From Pseudoduganella namucuonensis (GTDB lineage: Bacteria > Pseudomonadota > Gammaproteobacteria > Burkholderiales > Burkholderiaceae_D), in contig NZ_FPBO01000019.1 in assembly GCF_900116645.1 (NCBI RefSeq), positions 86,208 to 150,207 on the forward strand: 64,000 nt of DNA. The letters are read 5' to 3'. A program made the position numbers and the translations under genes. The notes beneath the pieces were generated by a model. That model did not search any database. It was given only the letters and a program-made list of their open reading frames with translations, and was not told the origin of the DNA. Positions 8,069 through 15,658 of this stretch are shown here, in pieces (position 1 is the stretch's first letter; each line of letters starts with the position of its first letter).

Positions 8069-8452
8069 GTGCCAGCCGAAGCCGCCCTGTTTGCCCTCCC
8101 CGCCCTGTGCGGCCCCCGGCTGCTGCACCCGGACCCGGCCACCATGCTGCGCCTGCTGTTGCTGGCGCCGCTGCTGGAGGAATGGATAGTCCGCGCCGGC
8201 CTGCAGGAATGGCTGATGCGGCGCCATCCCGGGCGTGGCGTCGCGCCGGCGGCCCTGGCCGTGCTGGCGCCGGCGGCCGGTTTCAGCCTGCTGCACATCG
8301 CGGCCGGCTGGAGCGCGGCGGCGGCGGTGTTCGCGCCGGGCGTGGCGCTGGGCCTGGTGTACCTGCGCTGGCGCGACTGGCGGCTGTGCGCCGCGGCGCA
8401 CGCGCTGTTCAACGGCTGCGCGCTGGCGTTTTGCGGTTCCAACTTTCTATAA
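8069..8452 (+). CDS. mrtJ: Glutamic-type intramembrane protease (CPBP/ABI family, JDVT-CTERM system)
   Basis: A very small (127-residue) hydrophobic protein carrying all three catalytic motifs of glutamic intramembrane proteases: EExxxR (E37, E38, R42), FxxxH (H76 in FSLLHIAAG) and HxxxN (H111, N115 in HALFNG). The start is GTG at 8069, 32 bases after the predicted promoter -10. The next gene, 20 bases downstream, encodes a protein ending in a JDVT-CTERM type sorting signal (GGGGCS, hydrophobic stretch, RR). Known JDVT-CTERM systems pair such a protease (MrtJ) with its substrate, so I infer that it cleaves the C-terminal anchor of that neighbour. The symbol rests on this pairing. Confidence 0.8.
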   Translation: MPAEAALFALPALCGPRLLHPDPATMLRLLLLAPLLEEWIVRAGLQEWLMRRHPGRGVAPAALAVLAPAAGFSLLHIAAGWSAAAAVFAPGVALGLVYLRWRDWRLCAAAHALFNGCALAFCGSNFL

Positions 8453-8472
8453 CAAACCTGACTGGAGTAGCA

Positions 8473-10641
8473 ATGACGGGATATAAACAGCATCAATTCG
8501 CGCTACGCGGCCTGGGCGCCCTGCTCGTGCTGGGCGGCGCGCTGCAATCGGCCCACGCCGCGGACGCGCTGAACGGCAAGAGCCTGTACCTGAACGGTCC
8601 GGCGTCCGGCGGCGCCAGCTGCGCCGGCTGCCACGGCGCCTCGCCGGCCAGCAACGTCAACGGCATCCTGCGCGCGGCGAACGCGCCCAGCGTCATCAGC
8701 GCCGCCTTCGCCGCCAACCGCGGCGGCATGGGCGCGCTGTTCAACGGCAAATTCTCGGCCGCCGAGATCGCCGACCTGGCCGCCTTCATCGGCGATCCCA
8801 ACGTGACGGCGGCCCCCGCCGCCTCGCTCAGCCCGGCCAGCCTGAGTTTCAGCGGCACCACCGTCGGCCAGTCCGCCGGCGCGCTGAGCGCGACCCTGTC
8901 CAACACCGGTTCCGCCGCGCTGACCATCGCCAGCATCGGCCTGTCCGGCGCCGCCAGCGCCGACTACAGCGTCAGCGGCGGCACCTGCGCCGCCGGCGGC
9001 TCCGTCGCGGCGGGCGCCAATTGCACCGTGCAAGTGACCTTCAAGCCCGCTTCCGCCGGCGCCCGCGCCGCCACCCTGACCATCGCCCACAACGCCACCG
9101 GCGGCAGCAGCACGGTCAGCCTGAGCGGCACCGGCAACGCCGCCGCCCAGGCCACCATCGCCCTGTCGGCCACCAGCGTCAACTTCGGCGCCCTGCTCAC
9201 CAACACCGCCTCCGCGCCGCAAACCGTCACCGTCAGCAACAGCGGCCAGGCCGCGCTGACCCTCGGCGCCATCACCCTGGGCGGCGCCAACAGCGGCATC
9301 TTCACGCTGGGCGGCAGCTGCTCCACGGCGGCGCCGGTGGCCGCCGGCGGCAACTGCACGCTGACCGTGCTGGCGACGCCGACGGCGGCGGGCGCGTTCT
9401 CCGGCAGCGTCACGCTGGCCTCGAACGCTTCCAACGGCAACGCCACCATCGGCCTGTCCGGCAGCGGCGCGGCCGCCGCCCCGGCCGTCGCGGCCAATCC
9501 CACCGCGCTGGCCTTCGGCGCGCAAACCGTGGGCGCGGCGGCCGTCACGCAAAACGTCACCTTGACCAACAGCGGCAACGTGGCGCTGAACATCGCGTCC
9601 ATCGCCGTCAGCGGCGCCTCCGGCGTCGCCATCGGCTCCGGCAACAGCTGCGGCGCCACGCTGGCCGTCAACGCCAACTGCACCGTGCCGGTGGTGTTCA
9701 CCCCGGCCACCGCCGGCGACGTGGCCGCCACGCTGCTGGTGCGCTCCAACGCGGCCGACCTGCGGGTGGCGATCACCGGTTCCGGCACCACGGCGGCGGT
9801 GGCCAAGCCCGCGCTGTCCGACACCGGCGCCGTGAAATTCGCCGACACCCAGCTCGGCAAGAGCTCGGCCGCGCACAGCACCACGTTGCGCAACGACGGC
9901 AGCGCCGCGCTGAAAATCGCCACGCTGACCCTGGGCGGCGCCAACGCCGGCGACTTCACGCTGGGCGGCAGTTGCGCCGTCAACGGCACGCTGAGCCCCG
10001 CGGCCAGCTGCACCGTGGACAGCGTCTTCAAGCCCACCGCGGCCGGCGCCCGTAGCGCCGACCTGGTGCTGGTGACGGACGGCGGCGCGCAGTTCACGCT
10101 GGGCCTGGGCGGCAACGGCGTGGCCGTGCCGGCCGGCGCCGCGCTGACCGTGAACCCGCAGTCCTTCGACTTCGGCGCCGCCACCGTGGGCGGCACCGCG
10201 CCCACCAAGCGCTTCGCGCTGACCAACAGCGGCAGCGCCGCCGTCACGCTGTCCGGCGCCGTCTACACCGGCCCGTTCGCCACCGTGGCCGACGCCACCG
10301 GCTGCGCGGCCATGCCGTTCACCCTGCAACCCGGCGCGTCCTGCGAACTGGTGGTGCGCTACACCCCCGCCACCGCTGGCGCCAGCAGCGGCAGCGTGCA
10401 GATCCAGGGCGACGGCGGCGCCAGCTGGACCGTGTCCCTGGCCGGCCAGGCCAGCGCCGCGCCGGCCGTCACCGGCCCCACCCAACCGCAGAACAGCGGT
10501 GGCGGCGGCTGCTCCGCCGTGCGCGACGGCAGCGACCCGATGCTGGCCCTGCTGGTGCTGATGTCCCTGGGTGTGCTCGGCTGGCGCCGCGCCACCCGCG
10601 CCACCGGCGCCACTCAACCATCGAACAAGGAGGCCGCATGA
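8473..10641 (+). CDS. Cytochrome c / five choice-of-anchor (ASH-like) repeats / JDVT-CTERM surface protein
   Basis: 722 residues. Signal peptide about 1-30; a small cytochrome c domain with one heme site CAGCH (C50, C53, H54) to about 115; five tandem Ig-like choice-of-anchor D/ASH repeats of about 105 residues; then a Gly-rich linker with GGGGCS (Cys 680), a hydrophobic segment (about 690-704) and RR. The tail matches JDVT-CTERM sorting signals, with an unusual 16-residue extension after RR. Each repeat carries a Cys pair about 13 residues apart (for example GGTC...ANC), so up to five disulfides are possible. The ATG at 8473 follows GGAG. Its stop overlaps the tlpA start (ATGA). Probably a sorted, surface-exposed heme protein. 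Confidence 0.88.
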   Translation: MTGYKQHQFALRGLGALLVLGGALQSAHAADALNGKSLYLNGPASGGASCAGCHGASPASNVNGILRAANAPSVISAAFAANRGGMGALFNGKFSAAEIADLAAFIGDPNVTAAPAASLSPASLSFSGTTVGQSAGALSATLSNTGSAALTIASIGLSGAASADYSVSGGTCAAGGSVAAGANCTVQVTFKPASAGARAATLTIAHNATGGSSTVSLSGTGNAAAQATIALSATSVNFGALLTNTASAPQTVTVSNSGQAALTLGAITLGGANSGIFTLGGSCSTAAPVAAGGNCTLTVLATPTAAGAFSGSVTLASNASNGNATIGLSGSGAAAAPAVAANPTALAFGAQTVGAAAVTQNVTLTNSGNVALNIASIAVSGASGVAIGSGNSCGATLAVNANCTVPVVFTPATAGDVAATLLVRSNAADLRVAITGSGTTAAVAKPALSDTGAVKFADTQLGKSSAAHSTTLRNDGSAALKIATLTLGGANAGDFTLGGSCAVNGTLSPAASCTVDSVFKPTAAGARSADLVLVTDGGAQFTLGLGGNGVAVPAGAALTVNPQSFDFGAATVGGTAPTKRFALTNSGSAAVTLSGAVYTGPFATVADATGCAAMPFTLQPGASCELVVRYTPATAGASSGSVQIQGDGGASWTVSLAGQASAAPAVTGPTQPQNSGGGGCSAVRDGSDPMLALLVLMSLGVLGWRRATRATGATQPSNKEAA

Positions 10642-11150
10642 AAATCATCACTTCCACAACCGCAGCCATCGCCCTGGCGCTGGCGCAGGCCGCCGCCATC
10701 GGCGGCGCCCACGCCGCGCTGACGCCGGGCCAGCCCGCGCCGGCCTTCGAACTGGCCGGCACCGACGGCGCGGTCCGGCTGGACAAGTTCAAGGGCAAGC
10801 TGGTGTACCTGGACTTCTGGGCCTCCTGGTGCGGCCCGTGCCGCCACTCCTTCCCGTGGATGAACGAGATGCAGGCCAAGTACGGCGCCCAGGGCCTGCA
10901 AGTGATCGGCGTGAACCTGGACGCCAAGAGCGACGACGCGCGCGGCTTCCTGGCCACCAACCCGGCCCGCTTCGTGATCGCCTTCGACCCGGCCGGCGCG
11001 TCGCCACGCACCTACGGCATCAAGGGCATGCCGAGCAGCGTGCTGATCGGCCCGGACGGCAAGGTGCTGTTCGAGCACAGCGGCTTCCGCCCGGCCGACC
11101 GCGCCGAGCTGGAAGTCAAGATCAAGAACGCGCTGGGAGCGAAGCAATGA
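10638..11150 (+). CDS. TlpA-family thiol-disulfide oxidoreductase
   Basis: A 170-residue exported thioredoxin-fold protein. A signal peptide ends near GGAHA (about 26). The active site is WCGPC (C65, C68) in FWASWCGPC, and the cis-Pro loop is GIKGMPSSVLI. It is the type of periplasmic reductant/isomerase that serves cytochrome c maturation or disulfide repair. The start overlaps the stop of the cytochrome/JDVT gene (ATGA) and its own stop overlaps the next ATG, so synthesis is coupled. With DsbD and TrxB in the same operon, electrons could flow from NADPH through thioredoxin and DsbD to TlpA and on to the Cys-rich partner. Confidence 0.92.
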   Translation: MKIITSTTAAIALALAQAAAIGGAHAALTPGQPAPAFELAGTDGAVRLDKFKGKLVYLDFWASWCGPCRHSFPWMNEMQAKYGAQGLQVIGVNLDAKSDDARGFLATNPARFVIAFDPAGASPRTYGIKGMPSSVLIGPDGKVLFEHSGFRPADRAELEVKIKNALGAKQ

Positions 11151-11398
11151 CGCCCCGCACGCACCGGAGGCTCGCCACGCTGGCGCGCCTGGCGGCGCTT
11201 GCGGCCATCGCCTGGGGCGCCGCCGGCTGCGGCGCCATCAAGCCGGTGCAGGCCTGGGAAAAAGGCCACCTGGCGCGCCCCGAAATGCTGATGGAGGGCG
11301 ACCTGCTGGAGGGCCGCTACGACGAACACATCTACGCCAGCCGCGAGGCCGCCTCCGGCGGCAGCGGTGTCGGCGGCGGCGGCTGCGGCTGCAATTGA
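11147..11398 (+). CDS. DUF4266 small lipoprotein
   Basis: An 83-residue predicted lipoprotein: a hydrophobic leader ending in the lipobox-like GAAGC (Cys 28), then the conserved body IKPVQAWEKGHLARPEM...YDEHIYASREA, and a Gly-rich tail ending GGGGCGCN. The body is typical of DUF4266, a family I know to travel with DUF3570 and TlpA-like genes. The start is ATGA-coupled to tlpA. The CxCN tail is odd: the subtilase of the divergent operon also carries a C-terminal CTCSCN. Function unknown; probably an outer-membrane partner of the DUF3570 barrel. Confidence 0.8.
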   Translation: MTPRTHRRLATLARLAALAAIAWGAAGCGAIKPVQAWEKGHLARPEMLMEGDLLEGRYDEHIYASREAASGGSGVGGGGCGCN

Positions 11399-11409
11399 CG
11401 AGGACACGC

Positions 11410-12603
11410 ATGCATACAGACTTCCCCCCAACCCCGGCCGGCCCGTCCGAGGCCGGGCCATCCCAGGCCGCGCCGCAGCTGGGCAACGCCATCCTGGCGG
11501 CGGCCCTGCTGCTGCCAGGCCTGGGCGCCGTGAACGCGGTCCACGCCGAGGAGGCGCCGGAACGCGCCACCCTCAGCGTCAAATACCTGAGCTACGAAGA
11601 AAGCCAGTCCAGCATGGACCGCATCCGCGTGCGCGCGCCGTCGGTGGCGCTGACCACGCCGGTGGCCGGCGTCTGGTCGGTGGCCGCCTCGCTGACGGCC
11701 GACGACGTGTCCGGCGCCTCGCCGCGCTACCACACGGCGGTGTCGGGCGCCTCGCGCATGAGCGACGACCGCGGCGCCGGCGACGTGGCGGTGACCCGCT
11801 ACTTCCCGCGCGGCAGCGTCACCGTGGGCGCGGCCTACTCCACCGAGCACGATTACAAGTCGCGCGCCTTGTCGCTGCAGGGCACGATGTCCAGCGAGGA
11901 CAAGAACACCAGCTGGTCGTTCGGCGTGGGCGGCTCGGACGACGCGATCGACCCGGTCAACCTGGTCGTCGCCGGCGAGTCGCGCCAGACCGTCAACCTG
12001 ATGGCGGGCGTGACGCAGGTGATGGGCCCGCGCGACCTGGCGCAGCTGACCTTGACGCACAGCCGCGGCCACGGCTACTACTCGGACCCGTACAAGGCCT
12101 TCGACAACCGCCCGCGCCAGCGCAACCAGAGCACCCTGCTGGCGCGCTGGAACCACCACCACGAGGACGGCGGCGGGACCAGCCGGCTGAGCTACCGCTA
12201 CTACAGCGACAACTTCGGCATCCGCGCGCACACGCTGGGCGCGGAATACGTGCAGCCGCTGGCGCAGGGCTGGAGGGTGACGCCTTCCGTGCGCCTGTAC
12301 ACGCAGCGCGCCGCCAGCTTCTATTACGACCCGGTGTACGACGGGCGGCTGGGCGAGCCCTTCCCGCCCGGCTACGTGTTCGGCACCACCGCCTTTTCCT
12401 CCGCCGACCAGCGCCTGTCCGGCTTCGGCGCGGTCACGCTGGGCTTGAAAGTGGCCAAGCAGCTGAACCGCGACTGGTCGGTGGACCTGAAGCTAGAGGC
12501 CTACCAGCAGCGCGGCTCCTGGCGCGCCTTCGGCGGCGGCAGTCCCGGCCTGGAGCCGCTGCGCGCGCGGGGCATCCAGCTCGGAGTCACGCGGCAATGG
12601 TAG
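11410..12603 (+). CDS. DUF3570 outer-membrane protein
   Basis: A 397-residue predicted beta-barrel. An N-terminal export segment (AILAAALLLPGLGAVNAVHA, about 28-47) precedes the conserved DUF3570 start with SVKYLSYEESQSSMDRIRV. Many amphipathic strands follow, and the protein ends in Trp (LGVTRQW), an acceptable barrel C-terminus. I prefer the ATG at 11410 to the in-frame TTG at 11395, since GAGG lies about 6 bases upstream. It follows the DUF4266 lipoprotein by 11 bases. Known gene neighbourhoods place the two families together; their joint function is undescribed to my knowledge. Confidence 0.83.
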   Translation: MHTDFPPTPAGPSEAGPSQAAPQLGNAILAAALLLPGLGAVNAVHAEEAPERATLSVKYLSYEESQSSMDRIRVRAPSVALTTPVAGVWSVAASLTADDVSGASPRYHTAVSGASRMSDDRGAGDVAVTRYFPRGSVTVGAAYSTEHDYKSRALSLQGTMSSEDKNTSWSFGVGGSDDAIDPVNLVVAGESRQTVNLMAGVTQVMGPRDLAQLTLTHSRGHGYYSDPYKAFDNRPRQRNQSTLLARWNHHHEDGGGTSRLSYRYYSDNFGIRAHTLGAEYVQPLAQGWRVTPSVRLYTQRAASFYYDPVYDGRLGEPFPPGYVFGTTAFSSADQRLSGFGAVTLGLKVAKQLNRDWSVDLKLEAYQQRGSWRAFGGGSPGLEPLRARGIQLGVTRQW

Positions 12604-12637
12604 CGCCCCCGTCCCAACCCCTTACCTGGAGAATCGA

Positions 12638-14533
12638 ATGCAAGCTGCACGCATGCTGAACTGGTTGCTGGCGCTGTGCGCCGCCATGGTCCTGCTGGCG
12701 GCCGCCGGCTGGGCCAGCGCGGCCGCCGCCGACGACTTCCTTCCGCCCGAGCAGGCCTTCCACCTGCGCGCCGAGGTGCGCGCCGACCGCACCGTGGCGC
12801 TGCACTGGACCATCGCGCCGGAGTATCACCTGTACCGCGAAAGGCTGTCCTTCAAGGGCAGCGGCCTGGCGGGCCAGCCGTCCCTGCCGGCCGGCGTCCG
12901 CAAGTTCGACGAGAACTTCAACAAGGAGATGGAAACCTACGCCGGCAAGCTGGAAGTGACGCTGCCGATGCCGGTGGACGCCAGCGCGCCATTCACGCTG
13001 CGCGTGGGCTACCAGGGCTGCGCCGACGCGGGACTGTGCTACCCGCCGATGGAACTGGCCTACCAGGTGGACCCGTCGCGGCCCGGCGTCCTCGTGGCGC
13101 AGGCGTTGGATGCCGGGGCGGCCGGCTTCGGCGCGGGCGCCGCCGCGAACACCGCCTCGCTCCCTCCGGCTGGATCCGGCGGCGACCGCGTGGGCGCCGC
13201 AGGGACCACCGCTCCCGAGGACGACAGCTCGCTGGCCCAGCGCACGCTGCAAAGCGGCAGCCTGTGGCGCATCGGCGGCGCCTTCCTCGTGTTCGGCCTG
13301 CTGCTCTCGTTCACGCCCTGCGTGCTGCCGATGGTGCCCATCCTGTCCTCGATCATCGTCGGCGAGGGCTCGGTGTCGCGCGGACGCGGCCTGCTGCTGG
13401 CGGTGGCCTATTGCCTCGGCATGGCGCTGGTCTACACCGCGCTGGGCGTGGGCGCCGGGCTGGCCGGCGAGGGCCTGGCCGGCGCGCTGCAAAAACCCTG
13501 GGTGCTGCTGACCTTCGGCGCGCTGCTGGTGGGCATGGCGCTGTCCATGTTCGACGTCTACCAGTTGCAGCTGCCCAGCTCCATGCAATCGCGCCTGGGT
13601 GAAAGCAGCGGCAAGCTGCGCGGCGGGCGCTTCCTCGGCGTGTTCGCCATGGGCGCGCTGTCGGCGCTGATCGTCGGCCCCTGCGTGGCCGGGCCGCTGG
13701 CCGGCGCCCTGCTCTACATCAGCCAGACCGGCAACGCCTGGACCGGCGGCTGGGCCCTGTTCTCCATGGCCTGCGGCATGAGTGTGCCGCTGCTGCTGAC
13801 CGGCCTGTCCGCCGGCAGCCTGCTGCCGCGCGCCGGCGCCTGGATGAACGGCGTGAAAAAGGTGTTCGGCCTGCTGCTGATCGCGGTGGCCGTGTGGATG
13901 GTGTCGCCGGTGTTCCCGGTCCCCGTGATGATGGTGCTGTGGGGCGGCCTGGCCATCCTGTGCGCCGTGTTCCTGCACGTGGGCCAGCCGCTGCCCTCCG
14001 GCAGCAAGCCCGGGACCTACGCCGCCAGGGCGCTCGGCCTGCTGTTCCTGGTGGCCGGCCTGGCCGAGCTGGTGGGCGCCGCCAGCGCCGGCCGCGACGT
14101 GCTGCAGCCGCTGGCCCACCTGCGCGGCGGCGGCGGCACGGCCGGCGCCGTGGCGGCCGAAGGCCACGCCGAGCCGCGCTTCACCCGCATCCGCAACGTG
14201 GCCGAGCTGGAAGCGGTGCTGGCCGCCGGCGGCCCGCCCGTGATGCTCGACTTCTACGCCGACTGGTGCGTCGCCTGCAAGGAGATGGAGCGCATGACCT
14301 TCTCCAAGCCGGCCGTCAGCGCCGAGATGAGGAAGATGCGCCTGATCCAGGTCGACGTCACCGCCAACAACGCCGACGACCGCGCCCTGATGAAGAAATT
14401 CAGCCTCTTCGGGCCGCCCGGCATCATCCTGTTCGACGGCTCGGGCAAGGAAATACCGCAGGGCCGCCTGATCGGCTACGTGCCGCCCGAGCCCTTCGTG
14501 CAGCACCTGCAGCGCGCCCAAAGCCCTGGTTGA
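12638..14533 (+). CDS. dsbD: Thiol:disulfide interchange protein DsbD
   Basis: 631 residues with the complete three-domain DsbD layout. Signal peptide about 1-31; a periplasmic N-domain with the redox pair in GCADAGLCYPP; a central membrane domain (about eight TMs) with one Cys in SFTPCVLPMVP and the other in VGPCVAGPLAG; and a C-terminal thioredoxin domain with DWCVACKEME. It moves electrons from cytoplasmic thioredoxin across the inner membrane to periplasmic thiol partners. It follows DUF3570 by 34 bases with CTGGAG before the start. TlpA upstream is a plausible electron acceptor and the adjacent thioredoxin reductase an electron source. Confidence 0.95.
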   Translation: MQAARMLNWLLALCAAMVLLAAAGWASAAAADDFLPPEQAFHLRAEVRADRTVALHWTIAPEYHLYRERLSFKGSGLAGQPSLPAGVRKFDENFNKEMETYAGKLEVTLPMPVDASAPFTLRVGYQGCADAGLCYPPMELAYQVDPSRPGVLVAQALDAGAAGFGAGAAANTASLPPAGSGGDRVGAAGTTAPEDDSSLAQRTLQSGSLWRIGGAFLVFGLLLSFTPCVLPMVPILSSIIVGEGSVSRGRGLLLAVAYCLGMALVYTALGVGAGLAGEGLAGALQKPWVLLTFGALLVGMALSMFDVYQLQLPSSMQSRLGESSGKLRGGRFLGVFAMGALSALIVGPCVAGPLAGALLYISQTGNAWTGGWALFSMACGMSVPLLLTGLSAGSLLPRAGAWMNGVKKVFGLLLIAVAVWMVSPVFPVPVMMVLWGGLAILCAVFLHVGQPLPSGSKPGTYAARALGLLFLVAGLAELVGAASAGRDVLQPLAHLRGGGGTAGAVAAEGHAEPRFTRIRNVAELEAVLAAGGPPVMLDFYADWCVACKEMERMTFSKPAVSAEMRKMRLIQVDVTANNADDRALMKKFSLFGPPGIILFDGSGKEIPQGRLIGYVPPEPFVQHLQRAQSPG

Positions 14534-14561
14534 GCCACCCCACTTCGAGAAACGGATAACC

Positions 14562-15509
14562 ATGCAAGCAACGAAACACGCCCGCGTCCTGATACTGGGC
14601 TCGGGCCCGGCCGGCTACAGCGCCGCCATCTACGCCGCGCGCGCCAATCTCAACCCGGTGCTGGTGACCGGCGTGGAGCAAGGCGGCCAGCTGATGACCA
14701 CCACCGACGTCGAGAACTGGCCGGCCGACCCCATGGGCGTGCAGGGCCCGGACCTGATGCTGCGCTTCCTGCAGCACGCCAAGCGCTTCAACACGGAGAT
14801 CGTGTTCGACCAGATCCACACGGCCAAGCTGGATGAAAAGCCGATCCGCCTGATCGGCGACGGCGGCGAATACACCTGCGACGCGCTGATCATCGCCACC
14901 GGCGCCTCCGCCCAGTACCTGGGCCTGCCGTCCGAGCAGGCCTACATGGGCCGGGGCGTGTCGGCCTGCGCCACATGCGACGGCTTCTTCTACCGCAAGC
15001 GCGAGGTGGCCGTGGTCGGCGGCGGCAATTCCGCCGTCGAGGAGGCGCTGTACCTGTCGAACATCGCCAGCAAGGTCACGCTGGTGCACCGGCGCGACAA
15101 GTTCCGCGCCGAGGCCATCCTGATCGACCGCCTGATGGCCAAGGTCGCCGAGGGCAAGATCGAGCTGAAACTGAACCACACGCTGCACGAGGTGACGGGC
15201 GACGAGGGCGGCGTGACCGGCGTGACCCTGGCCGCCACCGCCGGCGGCGCGCTCACCGAGGTGGCGGTGCACGGCCTGTTCATCGCCATCGGCCACAAGC
15301 CGAACACCGGCATCTTCGAGGGCCAGCTGGACATGCACAACGGCTACATCAAGACCAAAACGGGCACCGAGGGCATGGCCACCGCCACCTCCGCGCCGGG
15401 CGTGTTCGCCGCCGGCGACGTGCAGGACCACGTCTACCGCCAGGCCATCACCAGCGCCGGCACCGGCTGCATGGCGGCGCTGGACGCGCAGCGCTATCTA
15501 GAGCAGTAA
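14562..15509 (+). CDS. trxB: Thioredoxin-disulfide reductase
   Basis: 315 residues. FAD-binding GSGPAGYSAAIYAARA near the N-terminus, the redox-active pair in ACATCDGFF (C136, C139), the NADPH-binding GGGNSAVEEALYLS, and the terminal FAD motif APGVFAAGDVQD. It reduces thioredoxin with NADPH in the cytoplasm. It begins 28 bases after dsbD and closes the seven-gene rightward operon. Finding trxB here rather than at a housekeeping site suggests a dedicated supply of reductant. Bases 15510-15658 show no clear terminator. Confidence 0.95.
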   Translation: MQATKHARVLILGSGPAGYSAAIYAARANLNPVLVTGVEQGGQLMTTTDVENWPADPMGVQGPDLMLRFLQHAKRFNTEIVFDQIHTAKLDEKPIRLIGDGGEYTCDALIIATGASAQYLGLPSEQAYMGRGVSACATCDGFFYRKREVAVVGGGNSAVEEALYLSNIASKVTLVHRRDKFRAEAILIDRLMAKVAEGKIELKLNHTLHEVTGDEGGVTGVTLAATAGGALTEVAVHGLFIAIGHKPNTGIFEGQLDMHNGYIKTKTGTEGMATATSAPGVFAAGDVQDHVYRQAITSAGTGCMAALDAQRYLEQ

Positions 15510-15658
15510 GACCCGCCCCCCTTCGAGCAGACTTCCATCCCGCAAGTAAGTCAAACCGTTTCGCACGTCAGCGCGACAACTATGGCGGCATCGCGCGGAT
15601 GCCGGTAGACTTGACCATCCGCATGTTTGCGGCGGCACGCGACTGAGGGGGGCGGCCA

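Noticed and set aside
8050..8472. Upstream extension of the cytochrome/JDVT gene to 8050
   Set aside because: The extension overlaps the intramembrane protease gene in another frame and is Arg/Gly-rich; a signal peptide and GGAG mark the start at 8473.
8503..10617. Long open frame on the minus strand opposite the JDVT-CTERM gene (704 codons)
   Set aside because: Composition is Gly/Arg/Ala/His shadow coding of a GC-rich gene; no ribosome site and no recognisable domain. The same applies to 17825-20575 and 38439-41015.
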